Source: Bin55 sp009840545
GTDB lineage: Bacteria > Pseudomonadota > Gammaproteobacteria > Pseudomonadales > Azotimanducaceae
DNA: 64,000 bases
Assembly (NCBI GenBank): GCA_965208815.1
Contig: OZ242357.1
Span: forward strand, 1,798,001-1,862,000
Direction of reading: 5' to 3'
Position numbers and translations under genes: made by a program
Notes under the pieces: generated by a model
The model's database searches: none
What the model saw: only the letters and a program-made list of their open reading frames with translations
Told to the model about the DNA's origin: nothing
Part shown: positions 26,314-35,226 of the stretch, in pieces
Position numbering within the stretch: position 1 is the stretch's first letter
How the letters are laid out: each line of letters begins with the position of its first letter

Positions 26314-26988
26314 ATGGCACACATGACCATGAAAGAATCGATAAAGACCCAACCAGCTAGGAATCAAACATTGCCACGAGAGTTCTACGGTCAACCTACG
26401 ACCGTTGTTGCCCGCAATGTCTTGGGTTGCACTCTGGTTAGCACAGTGGGACAGACTCCGACAGCCGGAAGAATCGTGGAAGTTGAAGCCTATCTCGGCT
26501 CCGGAGACCCCGCCGCACACTCTTACAACGGTCCAACACCTAGAACGCGCATTCAATGGGGTCCACCCGGTCATGCTTATGTCTATCTCATCTATGGGAT
26601 GTATCACTGCATAAACTTCATCACGGAACCCGAAGGAACACCTGGATGTGTATTGATCCGCGGTTTGAAGCCACTCGTGGGTTACAAATGCATGTCCGAT
26701 CGTCGAAACCGTCCAAAACAGAAGAGAGACACTGCTAATGGTCCGGGGAAACTAGCTCAGGCACTGGGAATAGACCGTACCCAGAACGGAAGTGATCTCA
26801 CCGAAGAGCCCTTGTTTGTATTGAAGGGATTACCCATCTCCGATGCTCATGTACGAGTATCTCCACGAATTGGACTAGTTCATGCAATCGATGTGCCCCT
26901 GAGATTTTTTGTACACAACAACGAACATGTGAGTCGTCATCCATTCAATAGAAATGCCACTGCTTATAGTGAACAATCCAAGGTTTAG
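26314..26988 (+). CDS. DNA-3-methyladenine glycosylase (AAG/MPG family)
   Basis: Base-excision repair enzyme removing alkylated purines, 224 residues from ATG 26314 (GGAG five bases upstream; a GTG at 26308 is also in frame). Family segments visible are L-P-R-E-F-Y, R-N-V-L-G-C, the active-site region G-R-I-V-E-V-E-A-Y-L-G with the catalytic Glu, D-P-A-A-H-S-Y-N-G, and the Y-V-Y-L-I-Y-G-M-Y-H-C-I-N segment containing the DNA-intercalating Tyr. N-G-P-G-K-L-A-Q-A-L-G-I follows. The length is normal and all these elements are intact. It stands alone, with the methyltransferase-like gene 63 bp downstream possibly cotranscribed. Confidence 0.93.
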   Translation: MAHMTMKESIKTQPARNQTLPREFYGQPTTVVARNVLGCTLVSTVGQTPTAGRIVEVEAYLGSGDPAAHSYNGPTPRTRIQWGPPGHAYVYLIYGMYHCINFITEPEGTPGCVLIRGLKPLVGYKCMSDRRNRPKQKRDTANGPGKLAQALGIDRTQNGSDLTEEPLFVLKGLPISDAHVRVSPRIGLVHAIDVPLRFFVHNNEHVSRHPFNRNATAYSEQSKV

Positions 26989-27051
26989 CGAACTGAAGAC
27001 AGGGAAGTTACCGGTTGAAACCAATTCGGAACCAAGTCGGCTAACCATTCG

Positions 27052-27636
27052 ATGCTTGCAATAATTTGCTTTGTGTTTCTTGTGGTGTTCATCACCGGAG
27101 TGCGAATGACGATTCAGCGCATTCGCACCGGTGATCATGGACTACGTGTAGCGAAGCAATTTAGGTCGAAGAGTGCACGTCTCGCTCTCTATCTCCAACT
27201 CACAGCAATTGGCCTGTTTGTGCTCGTGTTGTTGTTGAACGCTTTGAATCTCTTGAACCCGCATTGGGATTGGGGATTCACTGGATCGATCTTCGGACTG
27301 GGAACTTGTGCGATCGGGACCATCCTCACCATGATCGCTCAGTTCCAAATGGGAAGTTCTTGGCGGATTGGAGTCGATGACTCAGAACAGACGGAGCTGA
27401 TAACGAAGAAGCTGTTCTCGTTGAGTCGGAATCCCATTTACGTTGGGGTGTTGCTTGTGGGAATTGGATTTGTCGTTCTTGTTCCGCATTTCACGACCAT
27501 GTTCTGCTGGCTAATTGCCGCTATGGGGATCCATTTGCAAGTGACTAGAGTTGAAGAACCGCATTTACATCGGGTATTTGGCGATGCATACTCAGATTAC
27601 AGAGAAAACGTCAATCGATATTTTCCGACTCCTTGA
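27052..27636 (+). CDS. Isoprenylcysteine carboxyl methyltransferase-like membrane protein
   Basis: Integral membrane protein of 194 residues with four to five hydrophobic segments. The C-terminal half has the ICMT/phospholipid methyltransferase signature: G-S-S-W-R-I-G-V-D, L-F-S-L-S-R-N-P-I-Y-V-G, and R-V-E-E-P-H-L-H-R-V-F-G-D-A-Y-S-D-Y, where the R-N-P-x-Y and E-E-x-x-L segments form the S-adenosylmethionine site. Bacterial members act on lipids or unknown small molecules; prenylated proteins are unlikely substrates. ATG at 27052 has no obvious ribosome site, consistent with coupling to the glycosylase gene just upstream. Confidence 0.8.
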   Translation: MLAIICFVFLVVFITGVRMTIQRIRTGDHGLRVAKQFRSKSARLALYLQLTAIGLFVLVLLLNALNLLNPHWDWGFTGSIFGLGTCAIGTILTMIAQFQMGSSWRIGVDDSEQTELITKKLFSLSRNPIYVGVLLVGIGFVVLVPHFTTMFCWLIAAMGIHLQVTRVEEPHLHRVFGDAYSDYRENVNRYFPTP

Positions 27637-27813
27637 ACCCGCTAGTAGCGAACTTGAACTGTAAGAGCACATGAATTTCAAGACACATCGAGTCTTTCAA
27701 TGAACCTGTGGTTTGGGTGCTATAGGTGTGAGTATGTGCCCACAGTTGTCACAAACTGGCTAGGATGATGAAGACGCTCCAATTGCAAACCACGTTACGT
27801 CGTAGGAGGAAAT

Positions 27814-29214
27814 ATGAAGAACATAGTTCTGATCGTCTCTGACACATTTCGTTACGACAATCTTTTCGATTACGCAGAGAGACCCGTTCGAACTCCAATG
27901 CTCGATTCGTTTATTAGTGAACGAGCTACAAGCATCGAGAATTTCTATGCCGGGAGCTTTCCGACAATCCCACATCGCACCGATCTGGCGCGAGGAGTGC
28001 TCGGCTGGCCGCACTACGGATGGCAGCCCATCGATGTGAGTGGTCCCAACCACATCGCGACGATTCTGGGTCACCATGGCTATGCAACCCAATTGATCTG
28101 CGACTGCCCTCACTTGTTCAACAATCGATTTCAAGGAGCATTCACTGCGGCGTATCAGCATCGCGGACAGGAAGGGGACAAGCACTTACTACATCTCAAC
28201 GATCCAATTTCTGAAGCGACCCCACGCTCAAAGACACGTCAGCGACCCATGTGGAACGGTCGAACGCTAGCCGACCAACATCGTTGGCTCAATCGCTATT
28301 ACAACACCGAAGAGCACATGTTTTCCGCCAAGACTTCTGCGACGACCATTCGGTGGCTCGAAGAGAACTACAAGGCACAACCGTTCTTTCTATGGGTCGA
28401 TTTCTTCGACCCGCACGAACCGTGGGATGCACCCGAGTACATGGTCGAACGCTACGACCCCGACTATTCGGGACCTCCAATGATTCACTGCAACTATGGG
28501 CCTGCCACTGATTACGAAGAAGCGGAACTCAACAATCTATGGGCACACTATGCAGCTGAGGCCGAACTTGTTGATCGACACATTGGCAGGATCTTGCAAA
28601 AACTGGACGATCTACGTCTTTGGGAGGAGACGATCGTCGTGGTTACAAGCGATCACGGTACTAGTATCGGTGAACACAACCGCACTGGAAAAAGCAATAT
28701 CTGTGATCACGATGAAAGGTATTGGCCAATCTATCCAGAGGTGGGTCATGTTCCGTTCATCATTGCTGGCGGGGCCATTCCTCAAGGTCAGAATCTCTCG
28801 CTAATTGCTCAGCCAATAGATATCCTCCCGACACTAAGCGACTTAGCGGGCTTTGACACAAGCCAGACAAGAGCACCAATCGAAGGAAGAAGCTTTGCCG
28901 CCGCACTGCAGCAAGAAGGATGCGAGCACCGGGAGCTTGCTGTGACGGCGACTCATGTAGTACCAGATGAGAATGGAGACTGCCCCAAGAGATGCGTTTC
29001 TCCGTTTATCGTAAATGAGAGATGGGGGTATGCACCGGTCGGGCACTCAGGTACACCGGAACTCTACGACCTAAGTGAGGACCCCGTTGCAACGCAGGAT
29101 GTGGCAGCTATCCATTCAAACGTTGTTGAAGAAATGGACAGGAAGCTAGAAGAATTCATGAAAGACCACAACGCACCTGCTGAAACCATCGAGTGCTGGA
29201 CACAGCAAAGTTGA
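27814..29214 (+). CDS. Sulfatase-fold hydrolase with Thr at the nucleophile position
   Basis: Alkaline-phosphatase-superfamily hydrolase of 466 residues without a signal peptide, so cytoplasmic. Metal-site segments of the sulfatase family are present: L-I-V-S-D-T-F-R at the N-terminus, F-F-D-P-H-E-P-W, and V-V-V-T-S-D-H-G-T-S-I-G-E-H. In true sulfatases the nucleophile region is C/S-x-P-x-R, with Cys or Ser made into formylglycine. Here it reads T51-I-P-H-R55, so formylglycine cannot form. The enzyme may instead be a phosphodiesterase, phosphonate monoester hydrolase or phosphatase using Thr. The start is strongly supported: TAGGAGG lies seven bases before the ATG. It is monocistronic. Confidence 0.85.
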   Translation: MKNIVLIVSDTFRYDNLFDYAERPVRTPMLDSFISERATSIENFYAGSFPTIPHRTDLARGVLGWPHYGWQPIDVSGPNHIATILGHHGYATQLICDCPHLFNNRFQGAFTAAYQHRGQEGDKHLLHLNDPISEATPRSKTRQRPMWNGRTLADQHRWLNRYYNTEEHMFSAKTSATTIRWLEENYKAQPFFLWVDFFDPHEPWDAPEYMVERYDPDYSGPPMIHCNYGPATDYEEAELNNLWAHYAAEAELVDRHIGRILQKLDDLRLWEETIVVVTSDHGTSIGEHNRTGKSNICDHDERYWPIYPEVGHVPFIIAGGAIPQGQNLSLIAQPIDILPTLSDLAGFDTSQTRAPIEGRSFAAALQQEGCEHRELAVTATHVVPDENGDCPKRCVSPFIVNERWGYAPVGHSGTPELYDLSEDPVATQDVAAIHSNVVEEMDRKLEEFMKDHNAPAETIECWTQQS

Positions 29215-29242
29215 CGACTCGCTCGCCGCCAATCCTCTAGCA

Positions 29243-29707
29243 CTACGCCGGCTCAGCGACTTTCCGACGGTTTTCGAAGAACTTCTGAAGCACCTCTCGA
29301 CACTCAAGCTCCAACACACCGCCAGTAACTTCCACTCGATGGTTTAGGTGTGGCAATTCAAGTGCGTTTAAATTGCTTGTGATAGCTCCGGACTTCGGTT
29401 CTTTTGCACCAAACACCAGCCTCATCACGCGTGCATGTACCAAGGCTCCAACACACATAAGACACGGTTCGAGCGTAGCGTAAAGAGTCGCTTCAACTAT
29501 TCGATAGTTGCCTACCTTCTTACAAGCATTGCGAATCGCTACGCACTCCGCATGTGCTGTAGGATCGTTCGCTGAAATCGAGGAGTTAAAACCTTCGCCA
29601 ATAACCGTGCTACCAACGACAACAACGGCTCCAACGGGAACCTCACCGTTGCACTCTGCCTCCCGAGCAAGAGCAAGAGCTCTGCCCATGAACTGAAGAT
29701 CGTCCAT
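29243..29707 (-). CDS. tadA: tRNA-specific adenosine deaminase TadA
   Basis: Zinc enzyme that deaminates A34 to inosine in tRNA-Arg(ACG). The zinc and catalytic residues are in H52-A-E54 and P81-C82-x-x-C85, preceded by the V-P-V-G-A segment. At 154 residues it is typical in length. The start ATG at 29707 lies nine bases after the stop of the EF-G-like gene, so the two are cotranscribed. In many gammaproteobacteria tadA also lies near the guaA-guaB cluster found here. Confidence 0.95.
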   Translation of the reverse strand: MDDLQFMGRALALAREAECNGEVPVGAVVVVGSTVIGEGFNSSISANDPTAHAECVAIRNACKKVGNYRIVEATLYATLEPCLMCVGALVHARVMRLVFGAKEPKSGAITSNLNALELPHLNHRVEVTGGVLELECREVLQKFFENRRKVAEPA

Positions 29708-29716
29708 CGACGAGCG

Positions 29717-31762
29717 TCAGTCTTCCTCTTCAACCGTGAAGTTCGATGCAAGTTCCTTCTGTAGCATCGGAAGGACGGCAGCGTAGTGACTGAATTCCAT
29801 CGAGTAATTGCCTTTTCCACCCGATATCGAACTAAGTCGAGAGTGGTAGGTCTGCATTTCACGAAGCGGTACTTGCCCGGAAATATCTGTGGTGGAGTCT
29901 GCCAGTACCGAAGAACCATTGACCATACCTCCCATCGACGCCAGATCTCCCGTGACATCTCCCATGCAATCGTTGGGGACATTGATCGACACGTTGACAA
30001 CAGGTTCCATGACAATTGGTCGCGCCTTAGCCACAGCGTCCAAGAACGCTTTTCTACCGGCCTGAACAAATGCGATTTCCTTCGAGTCGACTGGGTGATG
30101 TTTGCCGTCATAGACCGTGACGCGTACGTCTTGTAGTTCGTGCCCAGAAATGGCACCAGTATCTAATACTTGCTTGACCCCTTTTTCCACGGCTGGAATA
30201 AACTGACCGGGAATTACTCCTCCAACAATCTTGTCGACAAACTCAAAGCCGCTTCCTCGCTCCATTGGCTCAATCCGCAAGTAAACCTCTCCAAACTGTC
30301 CTGCTCCTCCTGTCTGTTTCTTGTGCCGATTGTGACCTTCGGCAGGTACTGTGATAGTTTCTTTGTACTCGATGGATGGAAAGTCCGTTTCGACTCTGAT
30401 GCCCTGTTGCTTCTCGATTCGCTCCACAATTTCACGCAGATGCAACTCCCCCATACCTCGGATCACTGTTTCGTTTAGAGCCGCGACGTGAACCACTTGG
30501 AATGAAGGATCCTCAAGTGCAATGTTGTTCAAGACTTCGGAAACCTTCTGTGCCTCGTTGTCGTTGGGAACATGAACAGCCTTGCCAAGAACAGGAATGG
30601 GAATGGGAATGGGGTCCAAAAATATGTTCTGTTCGTCTCTGGACTCATGGAGGATGCCGTTGAAGTTGACGGTTTCCATACGCGGAAGTGCGCAAATGTC
30701 GCCCGCAACCGCTTCATCGATCTCGACCTGCTCTCCTCCGACCAATCGAAAGATGTGGGCAATCTTTGTCGGTTTTCGGTCCGATCCAACATACACCTGA
30801 GCACCAGATTTCAACGTCCCTTGGTGAACTCGAACAACTGCCATCCTTCCACGAAATGGATCAATGGAAACTTTAACAACGTGCGCCAGCAACGAAGCCG
30901 AAGAATCGGACTCTACATTAAACTCTTCATCGCCGGCAGTGGTTGACTTTCGAAACGGAGCCGGATTTGCTTCCGTTGGATTCGGCAGCAATTTGCAGCC
31001 TATGTCCAAGAACTCTGACACGCCACAGCCTGTTTCTGCAGAGACAAAAAATATAGGAATTAGGTGCCCGTCGCGTAGTGCTGTTTCGAAAGCAGAATGC
31101 AGCTGATCTTTTGGCAGGTCGTCGCCTTGTTCCAGATACATTTCCATGAGGTCTTCGTCGACTTCGACAACTTGATCGAGGATCTTTTCGTGTGCAGACT
31201 CGATGCTGTCAAAATCCGTTGCCGCATCGCTTAGCTCGAAGAAGCAGTCCACTACGTTTGTACCGGAATCCGTTGGAATGTTAATCGGAAGACACTCGGA
31301 TCCTATGGAAATTTGAAGCTGCTCGACCAATCCCGCAACGTCGGCATTTTCTGCGTCGATCTTATTTACAACGATCATTCGACATAGACCACGTTCGCCG
31401 GCTCGTGCAAATAGTCGTTGGGCGTACGTGTCTAGACCCGCAGATGCATCGACCACCAGGACTGCAGTCTCAACGGCGGGAAGTACCGAAAGCGTTCGCC
31501 CCAAGTAATCGTGAAATCCCGGTGTGTCCACGATCGTGAGATGCTTGCTCTCGTAGGCAAAGCACATGAAAGATGGATCGACGGAATGTTTAGCTTCCCT
31601 TTCCGCTGGCAAGAAGTCGGACACTGTGTCGCCCGCGTCAACAGAACCTTGCGCGTTTATTGTTCCTGCTTTGTGTAGCAAGGACTCTACCAATGTCGTC
31701 TTGCCGACGCCGCCCGATCCAATGAATGCGAAGTTCAATGTGTCTTGTGTTTGGTGAGCCAT
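29717..31762 (-). CDS. Elongation factor G-like GTPase
   Basis: Five-domain translational GTPase of 681 residues, belonging to the EF-G-like group rather than being the main FusA. G1 is G-S-G-G-V-G-K-T-T-L near residue 16, G3 is V-D-T-P-G-F-H-D, and G4 is V-N-K-I-D. Domain IV and V landmarks such as G-M-G-E-L-H-L and G-G-A-G-Q-F-G-E-V are present, and the C-terminus Y-H-S-R-L-S-S-I-S-G-G-K-G matches the family. The usual switch-I segment is changed (A-E-R-E-A-K-H-S-V-D). Homologues occur without ribosomal-protein genes next to them, and their role is not settled. ATG at 31762 has AGGA directly upstream. Confidence 0.88.
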   Translation of the reverse strand: MAHQTQDTLNFAFIGSGGVGKTTLVESLLHKAGTINAQGSVDAGDTVSDFLPAEREAKHSVDPSFMCFAYESKHLTIVDTPGFHDYLGRTLSVLPAVETAVLVVDASAGLDTYAQRLFARAGERGLCRMIVVNKIDAENADVAGLVEQLQISIGSECLPINIPTDSGTNVVDCFFELSDAATDFDSIESAHEKILDQVVEVDEDLMEMYLEQGDDLPKDQLHSAFETALRDGHLIPIFFVSAETGCGVSEFLDIGCKLLPNPTEANPAPFRKSTTAGDEEFNVESDSSASLLAHVVKVSIDPFRGRMAVVRVHQGTLKSGAQVYVGSDRKPTKIAHIFRLVGGEQVEIDEAVAGDICALPRMETVNFNGILHESRDEQNIFLDPIPIPIPVLGKAVHVPNDNEAQKVSEVLNNIALEDPSFQVVHVAALNETVIRGMGELHLREIVERIEKQQGIRVETDFPSIEYKETITVPAEGHNRHKKQTGGAGQFGEVYLRIEPMERGSGFEFVDKIVGGVIPGQFIPAVEKGVKQVLDTGAISGHELQDVRVTVYDGKHHPVDSKEIAFVQAGRKAFLDAVAKARPIVMEPVVNVSINVPNDCMGDVTGDLASMGGMVNGSSVLADSTTDISGQVPLREMQTYHSRLSSISGGKGNYSMEFSHYAAVLPMLQKELASNFTVEEED

Positions 31763-31939
31763 TTCCTAAGCCTTTTTGCTCCAAGCAAATTTCATGTGTT
31801 CAATATACCCAAGCAATCGTCATGAGCACAATCGCAATTCAACTAACAATTGGCTTGCAGTAGATTGTTGCGATTAACGATCAATTTTGGAACGATCAAA
31901 CCGTCTCAATAGCGCTGAGTAACCTACGGTGCATCCCTA

Positions 31940-33514
31940 TTATTCCCACTCGATAGTCGCCGGAGGTTTGCTCGTAACGTCATATAGGACTCGTGAAATT
32001 CCTTCCACTTCATTGACGATTCGATTAGCAATCTTTCCAATTAGCTCATGTGGCAGATCTGCCCAATCAGCTGTCATGAAGTCCACAGTTGTCACCGCCC
32101 GCAACGCAACGACATGGTCATAGACTCGTGCATCTCCAACTACACCGACGGAACGAACGGGCAGAAATACTACAAAAGCTTGTGAGACTTTCTCGTACCA
32201 TCCGCTGGAACGCAATTCTTCAAGAAATATTGCGTCCGCTTTTCTCAACGGTTCCACATATGGGGATCTAAATGGTCCTGCCATGCGAACTGCCAAACCT
32301 GGACCGGGGAATGGATGGCGATTCACGATTTCATCGGGGAGGCCCAATTGCAAACCGAGCGCCCTCACTTCGTCTTTGAACAATTCCCTTAAGGGTTCAA
32401 GCACTTTCAAGTGGAGCCTGTCGGGCAACCCACCAACATTGTGGTGACTCTTAATCACGTGGGACTTACCGTGTTTGGTTGCAGCCGACTCGACAACATC
32501 CGGATAGATTGTTCCTTGGGCAAGCCAAGTCACATCCTGGAACTTACTTGCTTCCTCTTCGAAGACATCTATGAAGGTCTTGCCAATGATCTTCCGTTTG
32601 ATTTCCGGATCTTCTTCTCCTTCCAGTGCGTCGAGAAACCTCGAACTCGCATCGACAATGTCAAGCTTTGAACTGAATGCGTTCGTCGAATGGTACCGGC
32701 GTTCGACGGCTTCCGCTTCATTCTCCCGCAACAGTCCGTTGTCTACCAGGATACAAGTCAGTTGCTCTCCAATGGCGCGTTCCAAGAGAGCAGCAAGTAC
32801 GCTCGAATCGACTCCACCAGAAAGTGCGAGTAGGACTTTTTCGGTCCCAACTTCTGTCTTGGTTCGCTCAATTAGTTCATGAGCAATTTGAGATGGAGTC
32901 CATGTTGGTGTGCACTCGCAGACATCCAATACGAAGCGTCGAAGCATTTCAAGGCCGTATTGCGTATGTGTCACTTCGGGATGAAACTGCATGCCGAATT
33001 TTGTGCCATCGTCACTGACGAACGCTGCTATTGAGCAACTCGGAGTCGTAGCGCTAATATTCATGCGTTCAGGTAGTTGCGTCACGTGGTCTCCGTGACT
33101 CATCCACACACTGAAAGACTCTTCCAATCCATGCAGCAGTGGATTCTCGCTGCAAACGCTGAGCTTGGAGAATCCGAATTCTCGCTTGCCCGTCAATTGA
33201 ATAGTTCCCCCCAATTGCCCAACCATGGCTTGCATCCCGTAGCAGATACCAAGCATTGGTAGTTCGCTTTGGAGCAGCGACTCGTGAATCCGCGGAGTTT
33301 CAGTCTCTCTAAAAGACTCTGGACCACCGGACAGCACGATTCCCTTTGGCGCAAACTCTTCAACGAGATCAGATTCATGATCGAAAGGGTGAATCTCGCA
33401 ATACACGCCGATCTCCCGCAATCGACGCGCGATTAGTTGGGTGTACTGAGATCCGAAGTCGATGACGAGGATGGCGTCATGCCCCTCGTGAACACTAACG
33501 GGATGGCTAGTCAT
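31940..33514 (-). CDS. guaA: GMP synthase (glutamine-hydrolysing)
   Basis: Aminates XMP to GMP using glutamine and ATP. The N-terminal class I amidotransferase carries the nucleophile in G-I-C91-Y-G-M-Q, and the ATP-pyrophosphatase domain has the P-loop L-S-G-G-V-D-S-S. The C-terminal dimerisation domain ends in T-S-K-P-P-A-T-I-E-W-E, the conserved GuaA terminus. Length 524 residues. It lies 19 bp downstream of guaB on the same strand, the usual guaBA operon. Confidence 0.97.
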   Translation of the reverse strand: MTSHPVSVHEGHDAILVIDFGSQYTQLIARRLREIGVYCEIHPFDHESDLVEEFAPKGIVLSGGPESFRETETPRIHESLLQSELPMLGICYGMQAMVGQLGGTIQLTGKREFGFSKLSVCSENPLLHGLEESFSVWMSHGDHVTQLPERMNISATTPSCSIAAFVSDDGTKFGMQFHPEVTHTQYGLEMLRRFVLDVCECTPTWTPSQIAHELIERTKTEVGTEKVLLALSGGVDSSVLAALLERAIGEQLTCILVDNGLLRENEAEAVERRYHSTNAFSSKLDIVDASSRFLDALEGEEDPEIKRKIIGKTFIDVFEEEASKFQDVTWLAQGTIYPDVVESAATKHGKSHVIKSHHNVGGLPDRLHLKVLEPLRELFKDEVRALGLQLGLPDEIVNRHPFPGPGLAVRMAGPFRSPYVEPLRKADAIFLEELRSSGWYEKVSQAFVVFLPVRSVGVVGDARVYDHVVALRAVTTVDFMTADWADLPHELIGKIANRIVNEVEGISRVLYDVTSKPPATIEWE

Positions 33515-33533
33515 CTAGGTGGTTTACGGAGTT

Positions 33534-35003
33534 CTAGGTAGCCGGGTAGTTCGGCGCTTCCTTCGTAACTGTTACGTCGTGTACATGGCTCTCGGCCATG
33601 GCTGCAGAGGTAATAGCTACAAACTTCGTCTTGGTACGTAGTTCATCAATGTTCCTGCAGCCGGTATACCCCATCGATGCGCGCAATCCACCAACTAATT
33701 GATGAACTATTGGGCCGATTGGTCCTCTGTAGGGAACCCGCCCTTCGACGCCTTCGGGCACAAGCTTTTCGGCCTTCTGTACTTCGTTTTGAAAGTATCG
33801 ATCTCCATATCCCTCGTCAGATCCCATCGCTCCAAGAGATCCCATCCCTCGATAGTTCTTGTATGTCCTTCCCTGGTAAAGTTCGATGTCCCCTGGAGAC
33901 TCATCAGTTCCTGCGAACAGCGAACCAATCATTACGCAGTGAGAGCCCGCTGCAATTGCCTTGGCCAAGTCTCCGGAGTAGCGAACTCCTCCATCGGCAA
34001 CAACGGGTACTTCTTCATTCTGAGCAACGTCGAATACTTCCGCTATGGCGGAGACCTGTGGCACTCCCACACCGCTGACGATACGAGTCGTACAAATGCT
34101 TCCAGGTCCTATGCCAACTTTCACAGCATCGGCACCCGAGTCAATAATCGCCTGTGCACCGTCCCCAGTTGCTACGTTTCCTCCCATGACCTGCACCTTG
34201 GGATATTTTTGCTTGATCCAACTGATTCGATCGAGTACGCCTTTGGAATGTCCATGAGCAGAATCCACAACAATGATGTCGACATCAGCTTCGACTAATG
34301 CAGACACTCGGTCATCAGTTTCTGGGCTGGTTCCTACCGAGGCTCCAGTACGAAGCCGTCCAAGAGAATCTTTGCAAGCATTCGGATAAGCCTTTGCCTT
34401 TTCAATGTCCTTGACCGTGACCATGCCAGTAAGTCTTCCAGCGTCGTCAATCAACAGCACTTTCTCAATTCTGTGTTCGTGCAAGAGTCTGGTGATCTGT
34501 TCGTCCGAGGTTGAGTCATTGGCAGTCACCAGTTTTGATCGAGGAGTCATCACGCTAGACACTAGAGCGTCCAAGTCGCTTTGAAATCGAATGTCACGAT
34601 TGGTGACAATGCCAACTAAATCGTCTCCGTCCACCACGGGAACGCCGGAAATCCGGTGTTGTGTGGTCAATGCAACCAACTCCTGAACCGTCGCATCGGA
34701 TCTAATCGTGATTGGATCCCGGATGATTCCCGCCTCAAACTTTTTGACTAAACGAACTTCGTTGGATTGGGATTCGATCGACATGTTCTTGTGAACGATG
34801 CCGATTCCCCCTTCCTGAGCCAAGGCTATTGCAAGTTGAGACTCCGTTACGGTGTCCATTGCGGCAGCGACAAGTGGAATATTGAGTCCAATGCCTCGAC
34901 TCAACAGTGTTCGAGTTGAGACATTACGCGGAAGTACTTCAGAATAAGCCGGTCGGAGAAGGACATCATCGAAGGTATATGCTTCGTTGGTGATGTTGAC
35001 CAA
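33534..35003 (-). CDS. guaB: Inosine-5'-monophosphate dehydrogenase
   Basis: Oxidises IMP to XMP with NAD, the committed step to guanine nucleotides. The TIM barrel is interrupted by two CBS domains (about residues 90-210), and the catalytic Cys sits in G-S-I-C-T-T-R. The start needs care. An ATG at 35030 is in frame, but an AGGAGG lies inside that reading frame, 7 bases before a TTG at 35003. Starting there gives 489 residues and the normal N-terminus (E-A-Y-T-F-D-D-V-L-L-R-P), so TTG is preferred. Confidence 0.95.
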   Translation of the reverse strand: MVNITNEAYTFDDVLLRPAYSEVLPRNVSTRTLLSRGIGLNIPLVAAAMDTVTESQLAIALAQEGGIGIVHKNMSIESQSNEVRLVKKFEAGIIRDPITIRSDATVQELVALTTQHRISGVPVVDGDDLVGIVTNRDIRFQSDLDALVSSVMTPRSKLVTANDSTSDEQITRLLHEHRIEKVLLIDDAGRLTGMVTVKDIEKAKAYPNACKDSLGRLRTGASVGTSPETDDRVSALVEADVDIIVVDSAHGHSKGVLDRISWIKQKYPKVQVMGGNVATGDGAQAIIDSGADAVKVGIGPGSICTTRIVSGVGVPQVSAIAEVFDVAQNEEVPVVADGGVRYSGDLAKAIAAGSHCVMIGSLFAGTDESPGDIELYQGRTYKNYRGMGSLGAMGSDEGYGDRYFQNEVQKAEKLVPEGVEGRVPYRGPIGPIVHQLVGGLRASMGYTGCRNIDELRTKTKFVAITSAAMAESHVHDVTVTKEAPNYPAT

Positions 35004-35226
35004 ATTCGCACCTCCTACCAAATTGCGCATATTAGCGACAAAGACGAGCGTTGTGAACCGATTTTGACTGCGAATTGAATGTCAACACAATTTTTTTTGA
35101 CGCTAGACGCGCAAATTAGCAACTCGAGGCAATCTGGCTCGTAGCACACTGTCTGAGAATTGAGACAATAGCCCACATATTGAAGTAGCACTCCAGAGTA
35201 ACCAAATCAGGTTCAAAGACTCGACC

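Noticed and set aside
31773..31792. TTTGCT-cca-AGCAAA hairpin in the leader of the EF-G-like gene
   Set aside because: Short A/T-rich stem without a T run or known regulator pattern; not enough to call an attenuator.
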